64,000 nucleotides of DNA from Prosopocoilus inquinatus (GCA_036172665.1 CM069877.1:23771001-23835000), one strand, 5' to 3'. Shown: positions 25,201 to 35,537, counted from the first letter of the stretch. The notes: generated by a model not told the origin, from the sequence alone. Translations and numbers: made by a program.

Positions 25201-28200
25201 TGCTCTTTCACCGAAACGCACAAGCAGATTGTGCTGGCGCTTTTCGAGCTTGGTGTAAGCCGCTACAGTGTGGTAAGATACTTTTTTTTAGATATTCACG
25301 ATTAAACTAAAAAATTTATTCTGTGCCATTTCAGGTGAGATTGTTGGCTCAGACCAAGCTCTTCACTGCGGTGTCCACATTTTCTTATTCCTACACTATA
25401 CTGACGCCTTACATTAAAGAGATCTTGCAAATTGATAGTTCGAAACATCATGAAAAATTCAAGGGTTGCTTACATATTCTACTGGGGCCAAAGAACTCGC
25501 CGATTATTACGAGGCACGACTGGAAATTCATAAAGGATATATGGCCGGCGTTGGTCACTTCGATGCCTTCAGAAAAACCTTCTATAGTTAACTTGATGAG
25601 CGCTCTCAACGATGCCATCAATAAATATTTTCCTACCATCGCAATAAATCTAGAAATAAGTGAAGAATCTCTCAAGCCTGCGTTTGCTCTCACCGGAAAT
25701 GTTCCTAAAGTTGATTTAAATGATTTCAAGAATATCATAGAGAATAGTGTAGAAAAGTTACAATCGGGAAGTAAACAGAAGTACGAGGATTATAATTCGA
25801 TAGTGAACTTACTATTGCAAGCTGCTTTAAATGGAAATTTGTAAGTGAAAACTTCCTTTAAAAAAATTTATAATATTATGTACAGGGTGGAACAAATTTG
25901 ACACTTTTAAAGGGAAAAGTTAGGAAAAAACTAATCTCGGTGTCTCGAGCTTGATTTTTATTGCAAAATTAATAATGAAAACCGTGTTTCGATATCTTGA
26001 ACCGTTTGAGAATTACACGGTGCTTTTCTTTCTAAAAACATTCTATAATTTCCTTGTTTATGAAAATTTTCGATTTGTACAAAAACTTCTTTAAGACACT
26101 TTTTAACGTACTCTTCATACTCTTTGTTACATTTTTCAAAGGCCCGTAGTTTTTGAGATATAAGCTGAACTTTTGTTATGTGAAATAGCCTGTATACTGG
26201 GTGTCTCATAAGCTACGGAGGAGATTAAAGAGGTAGCTAGGGGAGATCAAATCAAAGATTTTTTCTTAATAAATTTTTTGGTAAAAAAGCAATAACTAAA
26301 GAATTACAAGAGTTTAAAGTGAAATTAATAAACAAACAAAAGTTACTCCCTGTAGTAATATTCTACCTATTAAATTCAAATTTGAAGCATTTGTGAGTTA
26401 ATTGAACACTGCTTTACAATAAACAACTATTTTAGAAAATGTAGTCACGTTAAAGTACGGCTATTTCACTTTTTCTTTTAATGCCCAAAAACGGGTTTCT
26501 ATCTCGTTGTGCACCGCCTACTAATTAAAAATCAAAACTAGGAAACAGATTAAACTAGACATTTTGTGAACGGTGGTTTTGATAAATTTAGAGTTTATTT
26601 AATAATAACGTTGCATTTGGTGAAATAATTTTGATTTATTAAGAAGTCATAGAAAAAATTTGTGCAAATCGTTTTTGATTGCAGTGAGAACCTCGAGCAG
26701 CCTCTGGACAGCTGTTTCAGCCCTGCTTGGGGCTTCTTCAGCAGAAACGTAGCTCGACATTCCCACTGCAGACCAAAAACGGCTTGCCCAATTTATTCGC
26801 AAATGCGATGTAAGAATGATGAACATATAAAATAGCGACATCTTACTATCGCTTTTTGACCTAACATTGCAGTAGGATAGACAAATTGAAGCGGGATTTG
26901 CTCCTAATGAGTCCCCCATGCAAGGCGGCCATGCTTGCTGTCAAAGCATAATGAAAGATTTTAGAAAAAATTTGTGCAAATCGTTTTTGATTGCAGTGAG
27001 AACCTCGAGCAGCCTCTGGACAGCTGTTTCAGCCCTGCTTGGGGCTTCTTCAGCAGAAACGTAGCTCGACATTCCCACTGCAGACCAAAAACGACTTGCC
27101 CAATTTATTCGCAAATGCGATGTAAGAATGATGAACATATAAAATAGCGTCATCTTACTATCGCTTTTTTACCTAACATTGCAGTAGGATAGACAAATTG
27201 AAGCGGGATTTGCTCCTAATGAAGTTATAAGTGTAAATTAAACAACAAATTAAGAAAGTTAAACTGCTGTAACTTTCTTATTATTGGGTTTTGGTCAAAA
27301 GCGAATTAAGAAAAAAGCTTTATTTTGATATCCTACAGTTGCCCTTTCAATCTCTTCCGTACGTTGTGAGACACCCAGTATTTTACCTTGATTTTTGTGT
27401 TTTGTATGAGTTGTGACATAAGAGTTATTTTATTTCATGGCGTAGTTTACATAATTTTTTCTGGCTTACGGGCGGCGGATCTATCGTCAAGTATAATATA
27501 ATATTATAATAATATTATAACCTAATACTTTTTTGACTTGATAATCGACCGTAAATGGGAATGGGAATAAGGACGCCACCACCACAAATAAATGTCAAAT
27601 AAATTTTTTAAAACTTATAAAATGAGACATATAAAAAATAACATAAAAACGTAACTGGGTCCTGAAAAAACGGGATAAAACGCTCTAGAAAATTACCAAT
27701 TGACAGAAACTACAGAAATAATACCAATACAAAATTTGCTTGGCTTCATTTGGAATTTGGAAACAGCATTGAGCCACATGTATTTTTATTTTCGGCCTCC
27801 ATCTAAAATTACTTATTTTCCATTCGTTCAAATAGTCCTGAAAACACTCTTTTGCATGTCAAGGCAGGAAAATTAAAGCAGAAATTTTGCATGAACGATT
27901 TTTAGATTGACTGAGTGACATTGAAGTGTCAAATTAAATCTCACAAATTAAACAAAAATTATTATTTCAGTGTTTTTAAACCATAATATAGCTAACATTT
28001 TCAATTTTTGTAATTCAAGCGTAGGTAACGTATTAAGTTAATTTATAAAAACATCTTTATGTTCAAATCACTACAGCGTTGAATTGTACCGCCAATATAA
28101 GACAGATAAATTTTCTAACCGACGCTATTTTAACAATAATAATTAATGTTTCAATTTATAAATATTGTCGACCGAAAAAAATATTACACGTCCAAAAACA

Positions 28201-31200
28201 TTTTTTATTCGCACTTGTGGAACATCAGCTTCTCCTCGGCCCACAAACCGTGCTCATAGTCGCAGATGTATAATTTCTGGCATAGTGATACAAATAACTA
28301 TTTTCAAATAAAACAAACGCCACCGCGGTTTCGACCTGTTAGGTCACTTTCAAGTGTAAATAATCTTTATGAGAATTTGTAACAAAAGAAGCAAATAAAT
28401 AAAGTAAAACTTACAAATTAAAAATCCGAGTCCATCTTCTCCTTGTTTTTATTTATTATTATTATTATTATTTGTTAATTATTTGTTACTTATTTTTTTC
28501 ATTCACGCCGTCTTTAGGTGTACATTTATAAGAACTTGTCTCTTGTTTTAATACGGCGCGTAGTGTATGTTTTGTTCACGAAACATACACTACGCGCCGT
28601 ATTAAAACAAGAGACAAGTTCTTATAAATGTACACCTAAAGACGGCGTGAATAAAAAAAATAAGTAACAAATAATTAACAAATAATAATAATAATAATAA
28701 ATAAAAACAAGAAGAAGATGGACTCGGCCACGTCGTATTTTATTTGAAAATGAAACACTTTCTGTGTGGCTCCAGACTTTTTCCAAATTTTAGATTTTCA
28801 ACCTAGCCGCAACTTTATGGAGCTTCTAAATTCTGCTTTGCATAAGTTTAGCACTTTAAATGTTAAAAAAATGATTTCTACAGTACAATAAGTCAAAAGA
28901 TTTTCCTCTTAACAATCACAAAGAAGATCACTAAACAGTAAATTTAAAAAAAATCGCAAACATAAACCACTAAATTTAGTATAAAAGACTTTTAAGTTGG
29001 CAATAGTAGTACAACGCCGTGAACACAGAGCGACATCTGCACGACGAAATTTGACCTTGCCCGATCGTGTCAGCTAACTTAACTTGTAAAGTACAGGCTG
29101 TTCTTTTACTGTATGCAAACAAAAAAAACCTCAGTATAAGTACGTAAAATGTTACTTGACATTGCATTAAAAAACAATTTGCAACAAAAATTTTTAATAA
29201 ACACGTAGTATGTGTATATTCAGTACTACGAATATACTGTATATTTCGTTCCGTATTCATCATTTAATCGCGATATTGGCTGCTGAGCGAGGTTTAATAT
29301 TAAAATATTTAAATTATTTCAAATTATAAAAGTCTTAGGACTATAGGATGTTCAATTTTCCAGCCTAAGCATGGGAATCTCACTTACCTTAAGAGATATG
29401 AGGTCGGTTAAATTAAGAAAACCTTGCGTATTTTCAAACTAATTAATAAAATTAATGAATACTAGTTCAGAGTTAGCTGATATTATCAATGAAATGCCAC
29501 TGACATCTGTCTAACCGTCGCTTAAAATTGTTATTGAATTTAAAAAGCTGATCTTTTATTGGTTGCTTCTTTCATTAATTCATCTTCATTATCCAACGGA
29601 GTTTCTGCTGGAAGAAGGCTTATATCTTATGACAGGTTCTTAAAAGCTTCATAAATTTGAAAAAACGTTGATTCTCGACGAAAGTAAATGAAACAGCTCC
29701 ATTATAGAATGCTCCTACCACAGTTTGATCAGCAACAATTTGAGAAACACCAACCAATGAATCGAAAAATTTTCTTATACTTTTGTTTTCAAAATTTGAA
29801 GAGTTACATGCATTATTATGCACATATTTATATGCTCCTGTTGTATTTATATTTACAGAACTGGTTGGAGCATTTGAAGCCACGATTTGTTTTTCTGCAT
29901 TAAAAAATACATATTAAAATAAGCATGTGAACATAAACTAAAAACGTACATTGTAATTTGTTCCACGATTTTTTTCAGTAAAAGGTTTTACCAATTGCGA
30001 CGGTCAAGCCTCACTCTTTTTAATATGTTTTATCATCCGCAAAGCACGCGCTGAGTACCGCTTTTTACATAAACAGCAATTGGCCTATTTTTCATTGATT
30101 TAGAAAGTTTTATCAAAATAACAAATCAGAGAGTCGAGAGAGAAAGAAAAATTTAAAGCCAAACATTTCCTTTTAAAACTGTCAAACTTTGCCTACCTGT
30201 AGATTATACTTGGAAGGAGAGAAACGCATGATTATTTTAGACGTGCAATTATAGCCAAAGAGGGACTGCAATTGCACAGACGAAATATTTATTAGTCAAT
30301 ACACGATTTTTGTTCCAGACATTGGAGATATCACACGATGACAATAAGCTTACTGCAGTACCTAGTCCACCCGGATGTTAAATATAACCCTGAAGTAGTA
30401 AGGTTTTTCTTGAGAAGTCTAATTAATGAAGCAATTGCAATAAGAAAAATTGCATTAAAAGTAGTGCTGTTTATTCTGATTCAAAATAAGCCTAAGTTCA
30501 AGAAGATGATCATCGATCCCTACAAATTCAGTGAGAAAACCGACAAGAAGCTAGTGCCGGGCATTAGAAATGATAACCAGTGGCTCTTGTACAACAGTAA
30601 AACCGTGCCAAAAAATTCACAGCAGTGGGATGAGCTGCGTTTTGTTCACAATCAGCACAGTGGGTTCTACACTTGGCCGGCGGAACTTGAAGTGTACGCT
30701 CCGTTTAATGAGCAGCCATGCTTTTTAAAAAGAAAAGAAAACAATTTGAGTGAACAGGAAACAGAAATTTACAGTTTCTTCAATAATGCAGACAACATAG
30801 GAACGTTGATTAAATATTGGTCATTGGAAGAAAAGAAAGGGAAAGATCAATTTAATTTGCACAGGTTTTCATTAACGAAGGTAATAATTTCGATTGCTTC
30901 ACACAAGTACTTAATAGTATTTACAATGATACTGTTTTTAGAATCTATTTAAAATACTCGATGACGAACTCTTGGAATTATTTGTGCCTCATCTAGAACG
31001 ATTGGTAAGTGACACTCAAGAGCATAATCAAAGGTGCGCCGCTGAATTAATAGCTGGAATAATACGTGGTTCAAAACATTGGAATTTTGAGTATACGGAG
31101 AAAATGTGGACGGTTATGATTCCTATTTTACGTACTGCATTCAATAATTTAACAGATGAAACCATATTAGATTGGGGGCTGTGTATTGCGATGAGTTTGG

Positions 31201-33548
31201 AATCTCGAGACCCCAACCGAATGCACTGGCTGTTGGAATTCTTAATGGATAATCCATTATCGGAACCCACTTCCTTCGTCGGCTGCGCGAGGATTTACAT
31301 GTTGCAAAATGCCCTGAACCAGCAGTCGTGGAGAAATTCGGAGCTCATAAATAGACTGCTCGAGTACTTCAGAAATTATTTATCGCATCCTTTTCAAAAC
31401 GTCCGCGAGAAAATAAGCACGTGCCTTGTTAGTGTGTTCTGTAAAGACATTGTCTTTCCCGATGGCAACGTCACAAATTGCCCTAGAGTTGGTGATTTCT
31501 TCGCTCAAATAAAACCTAGTTTAGATGTTTTATACGAAACGACGTTGATGAATTTAAACCATTCCACTAATAACGTAGATTTAACTACCACTCGTTTGAA
31601 AACGGTGACTTTAGATGACGCGCAGAAAGAAGAAAATTTACGTTTGTTTAAAACAGGTGTGATTTGAAGCTGTAGCATATTTTCAATTTTTTTTGTTATT
31701 AACGTATTCTTTTATAGTTGCAAAGTATGTTACTGGAAGTGTGGCTCGCATGAATTACTCTGCCGTCACAGAACATTATGACCTTCTTCCGTTGGCGTGT
31801 GTGTTACAAAGCAATGACGTGGACGATGAGCTAAACAGTGTTTGCTGCAATCTCTTAGCCATATTAGGGTGCACTATCATCTTAGATAAGTACTTACCGG
31901 CGGCTATAGAGGCCGCTAAAGTAGTTTCTGTATGTCCATTTTGGTCTGCCAGGGCCGTAATAGCTGAATTTATACCAGTCCTTGTTTTCCATAATATGGC
32001 AACGTTCATCACCAACCCAGAATGGGTTTTAGAGGTACGTTTACTTTTAATAGAAAGGTTTTAATCTTAAACCGGACAGATTAATGATTGGAAAAGCACT
32101 CAACGTTTCACTACCGATTGATAGTTTCGTCAGGAGTGAAAAAAGCAAATAAACAAGTTGTCCTCTGTTTCATTTTTACTTGTTTATTTCCTTTTTTCAC
32201 TCCTGTCGAAGCTAGCAATCGATAGTGAAACATTGAGTGCTTTTCCAATCATAATTCTGTCCAGTTTAAGATTATAAACTGTTTACTTACAATTTTCATC
32301 GGACAAGAATCAATTTATGTTTACTTTTAGAATCAGACATGTCTCATAGCTTATTTGTTACAGATGCTTAGCTTTACAAGAAAACTGCAATAGCTTGGCT
32401 TGCTGAATTCGAAAAAGTACAATTGTAAATATTTGTAACTGGTGTGCAGTAAAAAAGGTTAATAGGAGCAATACTCTTTTAAACTCTATAAGAGTTTAAG
32501 GTTAAACTTTAAAAGAGTATTACTCCTGTTAACCTTTTTGACTGCAGACCAGTTACAGAGTTTATTCCTTAACTGATCAGTCGTGATCAAATTTCGCATT
32601 ATAAATATCAGTATTTCAAAATAATTTTATTGTTCTCGCTACTACTACTAATTATTATACATGTCCGAGGAAATCCGGACCTATGACAACCCTAAGAAAA
32701 GTCAGATTACAATGGTAAATGTTACTAAATCGTGTGGCTTTAGTTACTCATTAAAACGTAAATTGAGCTTAACAGTGTTTTCAACTGATAGCTCGGGTGC
32801 GCTCTCGGAGTATCTGCAAAAACAGAGGATGGAGATACTTTCAGACTGCTAAAGAGTGATCAGTAGAAAACGCCATTAAGTGTGTCGTTGTAAATCTATG
32901 TATGTCAGAGTTGATCCGCATTAACTTATTAGAAGTAAAACATTTATGTGGTATATCATTTGAAGGTCCAGAAGCTGGTGTTGGTACTGTTGGAAGATGT
33001 GCAACCGGAAGTGAGAGTTCAAGCTGGAAAAGTTCTAAGTGGTCTGTTACATTGTAAATTCTTGCCTTCACCTGATGATTTGTTGGTAAGCATATTTTTT
33101 TTATAGTCTTAGTGAAGTTTAACAAGGCTATGTTTTAGCAATTATTTAAGCAGAAGGCAAAAACCAAACTGCAGCGTCCGTATGAAAATAGAAAATCTCA
33201 GAAAACTTATCAGAATGGATCTTTAAAGATTCGTCACGCTGGTGTCTTAGGTCTATGTGCTTTCATTAGTTCACATCCATACGATGTACCTGATTTTTTA
33301 CCTAGCATTTTCAGTGAATTAGGGCCACATTTAAATGACCCTCAGCCAATACCGGTAACATTTTAGGTGTAATTTAAGTGTGCGGTACTTTAATAAAATT
33401 GAATTATTTTCAGGCGACGATACGAAAAACATTAGGAGATTTTAAACGAACTCATCATGATAACTGGGAAGCACATAAATTGAAATTTACAGAGGAAGAA
33501 TTGTCTGTTCTTACCGATCTCACAGTGCCTCCATCATACTATGCATAG
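12637..33548 (+). CDS. PSME4: Proteasome activator complex subunit 4 (PA200/BLM10), 17 exons, 5' incomplete
   Basis: PA200 is a giant HEAT-repeat protein that caps the 20S proteasome, opens its gate and promotes ubiquitin-independent degradation in the nucleus. Exons: 12637-12777, 12841-13002, 13065-13281, 14677-14954, 15009-15359, 15412-16075, 16138-16349, 16410-16658, 24790-24967, 25021-25272, 25335-25840, 30319-30880, 30942-31656, 31718-32034, 32966-33085, 33139-33354, 33414-33548. All introns are GT-AG, and phases agree throughout, giving 1757 residues plus stop. Family-like stretches include [23 protein letters not shown] and RTHHDNW. The C-terminal SYYA matches the HbYX-like tail that docks in the 20S alpha ring. 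The human protein is about 1843 residues, so roughly 80-90 N-terminal residues are upstream. I see no frame lesion, so the gene is probably functional. Confidence 0.95.
13282..14676. other. PSME4 intron, 1.4 kb
   Basis: Mostly featureless AT-rich sequence. A minus-strand ORF at 13896-14123 ends in [10 protein letters not shown], faintly like the tail of a Tc1/mariner transposase, and may be a relic. Acceptor TTTCAG at 14671-14676. Confidence 0.6.
14677..16658 (+). CDS. PSME4: PSME4 exons 4-8 of those visible (central BLM10 region)
   Basis: Five exons separated by introns of 52-62 bp. They encode the central conserved BLM10_mid region: [85 protein letters not shown] and [16 protein letters not shown]. 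The last exon ends ...WQEPALQ at the donor GTAAGT (16659), before the 8.1-kb transposon-filled intron. Confidence 0.94.
16659..17212. other. Start of the 8.1-kb PSME4 intron
   Basis: Noncoding. A CAGGGTGT motif at 16857 resembles ends of mariner-type MITEs, but no partner end was found. Nothing else seen. Confidence 0.5.
17213..17345 (-). repeat. Penelope-like terminal repeat in PSME4 intron
   Basis: Reverse-oriented copy of the block at 11799-11940, with the hammerhead-like core CTGAAGA and GAAA on the minus strand. Confidence 0.65.
17400..17871 (+). pseudogene. Penelope-like element RT to GIY-YIG linker, fragment
   Basis: One frame (about 17512-17750) reads [20 protein letters not shown], and another (about 17752-17870) reads [19 protein letters not shown] followed by KSGI, a stop, and KIKCNDC. 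This matches the region between reverse transcriptase and the GIY-YIG endonuclease of Penelope-like elements. It has a frame change and an in-frame stop, and is cut off by the Gypsy LTR at 17872. Confidence 0.65.
17872..18215 (-). repeat. 3' LTR of Gypsy element B
   Basis: On the minus strand it begins TGTGGCGAGCC and ends AAACGTAACA (344 bp). It is preceded at 18216-18232 by a polypurine tract (AAGAAGGGGGCAG on the minus strand). The start of the same LTR recurs at 56647-56802, in element C. Confidence 0.75.
18183..22352 (-). CDS. pol: Gypsy element B Pol with C-terminal macrodomain and CCCH finger (one premature stop)
   Basis: A single minus-strand frame of 1390 codons, interrupted by one TAG at 19578-19580 where the related copy C has Trp. 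Order (residues from 22352): protease LLDTGA (13-18); RT with YLDD (429-432); RNase H (about 540-660, [21 protein letters not shown]); integrase HHCC zinc site; integrase catalytic core ([25 protein letters not shown]); GPY/F-like WEGPYKV; macrodomain; CCCH zinc finger. The last 11 codons read into the 3' LTR. The RT family looks mdg1/412-like. Gag is missing. An element copy this intact suggests recent activity. The stop may be an old mutation or a sequencing error. Confidence 0.88.
18276..18334 (-). CDS. CCCH zinc finger at Pol C-terminus
   Basis: Cys-X7-Cys-X5-Cys-X3-His (from [20 protein letters not shown]), the usual spacing of RNA-binding CCCH fingers. It lies 14 residues after the macrodomain. 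Copy C is truncated exactly inside it. Confidence 0.8.
18372..18782 (-). CDS. TARG1/OARD1-like macrodomain fused to Gypsy Pol
   Basis: About 137 residues, in frame downstream of integrase. The pattern [20 protein letters not shown], then KKFG, then YLVTKK, then [11 protein letters not shown] follows the terminal ADP-ribose glycohydrolase family TARG1/OARD1 from end to end. The two residues known as catalytic in human TARG1 (Lys84, Asp125) correspond to the first Lys of VTKK and the Asp of GCGLD, and both are present. The predicted activity is removal of ADP-ribose from acidic residues, or O-acetyl-ADP-ribose deacetylation. Its role in the element is unknown; it might counter ADP-ribosylation-based defence or act at integration sites. 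The family call is strong; the function is inference. Confidence 0.88.
22353..22501 (-). repeat. Chimeric 5' edge of Gypsy element B
   Basis: Upstream of the protease there is no gag and no normal LTR. Instead, on the minus strand, TGTTACGTCGCCACA begins about 130 bp that includes a TATATAAGGGAGG box and a 28-bp match to the LTR-like repeat at 1.4-1.9 kb. It joins directly to the protease reading frame. It may be a foreign LTR fragment acquired by recombination, or a deletion junction. Confidence 0.45.
22502..23655. other. Intron sequence; TATCCG-rich stretch
   Basis: No gene. Between about 23500 and 23650 the words GTATCCG, GCGGATAC and TATCCGAATAC recur in both orientations, resembling subterminal repeats of a DNA transposon. 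No ends were found. Confidence 0.45.
23662..23750 (+). pseudogene. Duplicated fragment of a PSME4 exon
   Basis: This 89-bp segment aligns without gaps to 16242-16330, inside the seventh visible PSME4 exon, with 7 differences (about 92% identity), mainly transitions. It lies in the next large intron of the same gene, directly beside the TATCCG repeats. It lacks splice sites and is too short to code usefully, so it is a partial duplicate. Confidence 0.85.
23751..24182. repeat. GAAATTTC-rich intron sequence
   Basis: Contains a cluster of GAAATTTC / GGAAATTTCC palindromes (23990-24130), like the one near 1.1 kb. No gene. Confidence 0.45.
24183..24325. mobile_element. Foldback MITE in PSME4 intron
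   Basis: Inverted arms of about 43 bp begin CCAACACCTGTT and end AACAGGTGTTGG, with a short centre and no coding capacity. Confidence 0.6.
24326..24789. other. End of the 8.1-kb PSME4 intron
   Basis: Nothing recognised until the acceptor TTTTTAAG at 24782-24789. Confidence 0.5.
24790..25840 (+). CDS. PSME4: PSME4 exons 9-11 of those visible
   Basis: Three exons with introns 24968-25020 and 25273-25334. Encodes [33 protein letters not shown] and [20 protein letters not shown], matching PA200 HEAT repeats. The last exon ends in phase 2 (TT) at the donor GTAAGT, and the next exon supplies the A of Leu. Confidence 0.93.
25841..26196. mobile_element. Possible mariner-type MITE in PSME4 intron
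   Basis: TACAGGGTGGAACAAATTTG (about 25882) and an AGCCTGTA end (about 26187) could be the two ends of a short MITE. The inverted match is weak. A minus-strand ORF inside (25958-26209) has no recognised relatives. Confidence 0.3.
26197..27378. mobile_element. TA-flanked inverted-repeat element carrying a 312-bp tandem repeat
   Basis: Ends CTGGGTGTCTCATAAGCTAC / complement ending CACCCAG, with about 35 bp of imperfect inverted repeat, flanked by TA on both sides. This fits a mariner-type nonautonomous element. It encloses the tandem repeat described next. Confidence 0.65.
26647..27220 (-). repeat. 312-bp tandem repeat, first array
   Basis: Two units start at 26651 and 26963 (period 312). Each contains, on the minus strand, an open stretch encoding [18 protein letters not shown]. 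The same unit, with the same 312-bp period, occurs in the opposite orientation at 36040-36600, and a partial unit lies near 34955-35020. Confidence 0.75.
27379..28289. other. PSME4 intron, no gene recognised
   Basis: AT-rich. A short ATAATATTATAATAATATTAT palindrome lies near 27500. Nothing else supported. Confidence 0.5.
28290..28751. mobile_element. Large foldback palindrome
   Basis: The core 28426-28727 is a nearly perfect palindrome with arms of about 145 bp (ends CCGAGTCCATCTTCT / AGAAGATGGACTCGG) around TTTGTTCACGAAAC. A further outer inverted match (TTTTCAAATAAAA) reaches 28290 and 28751. The left flank has GACCTGTTAGGTC next to GGTTTCG, a stem-plus-GAAA arrangement on the minus strand like a second type of Penelope pLTR. 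Confidence 0.75.
28752..29336. other. PSME4 intron, no gene recognised
   Basis: No repeat boundary or coding family seen. Confidence 0.45.
29337..29450. repeat. Diverged end of a DD41D-type transposon
   Basis: Resembles the terminal repeat at 39665-39755 (GGGAATCTC..TTA.CTTAAGAGATA..GGTTAAATTA..). No partner end was seen, so it is a solitary terminus. Confidence 0.55.
29574..30075 (-). pseudogene. hAT transposase remnant with BED zinc finger
   Basis: On the minus strand, about 30000-30075 reads [20 protein letters not shown], like a BED zinc finger. 29883-29620 reads [20 protein letters not shown] and [15 protein letters not shown], matching the segment after the finger in hAT transposases. 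A stop at about 29620 and the missing catalytic part show a truncated relic. Confidence 0.6.
30319..32034 (+). CDS. PSME4: PSME4 exons 12-14 of those visible
   Basis: Introns at 30881-30941 and 31657-31717. Encodes the PA200 C-terminal HEAT repeats: [76 protein letters not shown] and [20 protein letters not shown]. Ends in phase 0 at GTACGT (32035). Confidence 0.94.
32062..32275. mobile_element. Foldback MITE in PSME4 intron
   Basis: Long inverted arms of about 90 bp (AATCTTAAACCGGACAGATT / its complement near 32255-32272) around a short centre (ATAAACAAGTTGTCC). Confidence 0.7.
32430..32562. mobile_element. Second foldback MITE in the same intron
   Basis: Arms GTAACTGGTGTGCAGT..GGTTAATAGGAG and their inverted match ending ACTGCAGACCAGTTAC enclose an inner hairpin rich in CTCTTTTAAACT. 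Confidence 0.7.
32966..33548 (+). CDS. PSME4: PSME4 last three exons and stop
   Basis: Exons 32966-33085, 33139-33354 and 33414-33548 encode the family's C-terminal domain (DUF3437): [70 protein letters not shown] and PPSYYA, then TAG at 33546-33548. A variant poly(A) signal ATTAAA lies at 33609-33614. Confidence 0.95.
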
Positions 33549-33842
33549 CAAATAATTTTTATACTAATGTTACCAATGTTTCATTTTTCTTTAATAAGCT
33601 CACATAGTATTAAATAACGTTTAGTACCTTTGAGATATATTTTCATGTTTTATTATTATTTTTTTGGTCCATGTTGACGTGGTGTTGGATCCTGTATATA
33701 GAAACGATTAATGGGCCACACTGTAACTATGACTTACATTAGCCTTTTTGATATGTAATATGTAATAATTAATGTACTTTTTAATTGTTGAAAAATATGT
33801 TCTGTTAGCACCATTAAATTTTATAAAATGAACATTAAATAT
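33549..33842. other. PSME4 3' untranslated and downstream sequence
   Basis: No coding. The only hexamer close to the stop is ATTAAA (33609); no AATAAA is seen before about 33820. Confidence 0.5.
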
Positions 33843-33849
33843 TTCATAA

Positions 33850-33960
33850 TTGATTAACCTCCGCCCACAATAATTTTTATATCCATAGATACGTATTTCG
33901 GCAGCTAACCTGCCATCTTCAGTACGCTACCAACTTAAAAGCACTAAAAGAAAATTACTA
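33850..33960 (-). repeat. Penelope-like terminal repeat downstream of PSME4
   Basis: Minus-oriented copy with the same stem, GAAA and hammerhead-like core as at 11.8 kb. Confidence 0.65.
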
Positions 33961-35535
33961 AAAAAATATTTTAGATTAAATATTTCAGCAAAATAATACC
34001 TTGTTTAATGCAAACATATTTGGAATATACTGCCAATTTTTCTAAGGTTTCTACAATTTTGAAAGAAAAACAAAAATTTATATGCAAACGTTAAATACAA
34101 TTTAAAATTTTACAAATCAATCATAATGTTGCAATAACTTTCGACGGTCAGGTGCTTCAGTAATAAATGTGGTTAGTGTTGTGGTTGTGAGTCGGTACGG
34201 TAAATAGGTAAAGGAGGCCAAAATAAGACTTTGTTATTATACATCATTGAGTCGGAAATTAATAATTACTTTTTAAGACTCTAAAAATGACTTAATATTG
34301 CAGAATACTGAAGAAATCATTAACGTACCAAAACGAGGTAATTAAATGAATAAAATTTTTATTGTATAAGGTGTTGTAAAAATTAAAAAAAATTGTTTAC
34401 AGACAATTTTTTGATGTTTTTTTTATGGAATTTAAATACTAAAAATGGTAATTGTATTGAATTTTCCGTCAAATTTCAATCTAGAATTTGTTTGTTCAAT
34501 TCCTTGCTTATTTTGAGTTAAGAAAATCAAAATAAACGAGTCACAACTACACATGATAGCAATGAAAATGGTCGACATTGTTCGGACGATGGGTTTTAAG
34601 AAAACTGTTGTCTCTGGCACCGTGAAACAGTGACTCAGGAAAACTAAATTGCGGATCACGATCTATAAAAGCTACTTTATATTGCAGAAACGATGCGCTG
34701 TGATCCCGGTAAGATTAATTTCAAAGCTTACCGCGTACAAACTTTTATCTACACCTTCACATGGCGATTTTAATTAATTCTCTTTAATTTTTATATGAAA
34801 ATGTTTTTATTGAAGACGTTATTTCTAGCTACACGTAGTCATGGTAATATAAACAAACAATCTCCTTTTCTACAAGCCTGTAAAATTTTACAGGTCTTTC
34901 ATACCAATCCGTAAAATATTACAGGTCTGTTCATAAACAACAAAATTAACAAATCCGTTTCAATTTGTCTATCCTACTGCAATGTCAGGTCATAAAGCGA
35001 TCGTAAGATGTCGCTGTTTTATCTGTTCACAACAAAATTAACCTGTAAAATGCCTTTTACTAAGAAGGTGGGAATAAAAAAAGCGTTAAAAAATTCTAAG
35101 ATTCGATCGTATCTCGCCAGCGGCTTCAACATTAAGATCAGTTCCATTTCGTTTTGGTACTGGTGTGAGCTACACATAAATAAAACTCTATAGAATGTAA
35201 ACTCCCTATTACGGAAGTGATTCCATGCGTGCGCGACCTCTTGTGGCCATGAAGAACTCCTGGCGGGAAAATTCAAAAGGGGTTTGAATTTTACCGCCGA
35301 AAAACTTAGGATGTATTGTTGTGAAACACTTCATTCTGACGAACATTTTTGTGTCTCGATGAGTCAAAAATGGTCGAGACGCAAAAATCGCTAATATTCG
35401 TCAGATGAAAGTGTTTCACAACAGTACATATTATAAATGTGGCAAAATAAGGTACAATCAGTAAAATAAGAATATATGTTTTCAGATATTTATTTATTTG
35501 AATTATACACAAGGTGTGTTTATAAAAGTTACATT
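33961..35535. other. No gene recognised; partial 312-bp unit
   Basis: A piece of the 312-bp repeat unit (GTTTCAATTTGTCTATCCTA) occurs near 34955-35020. Short repeats of GTAAAATTTTACAGGTCT lie near 34870-34930. Small ORFs here have no recognised family. Confidence 0.45.
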
Positions 35536-35537
35536 AA

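Noticed and set aside
26647..26919. ORF with [17 protein letters not shown] as a host gene
   Set aside because: Lies within a repeated 312-bp unit found in two arrays and two orientations; treated as repeat-derived until codon conservation is shown.
32661..32852. ORF of 63 residues in a PSME4 intron
   Set aside because: No matching splice phase between the PSME4 exons at 32034 and 32966, which already join in frame; no family.
34432..34659. Hydrophobic minus-strand ORF of 75 residues
   Set aside because: AT-rich sequence yields hydrophobic codons by chance; no start context, family or splice partners.
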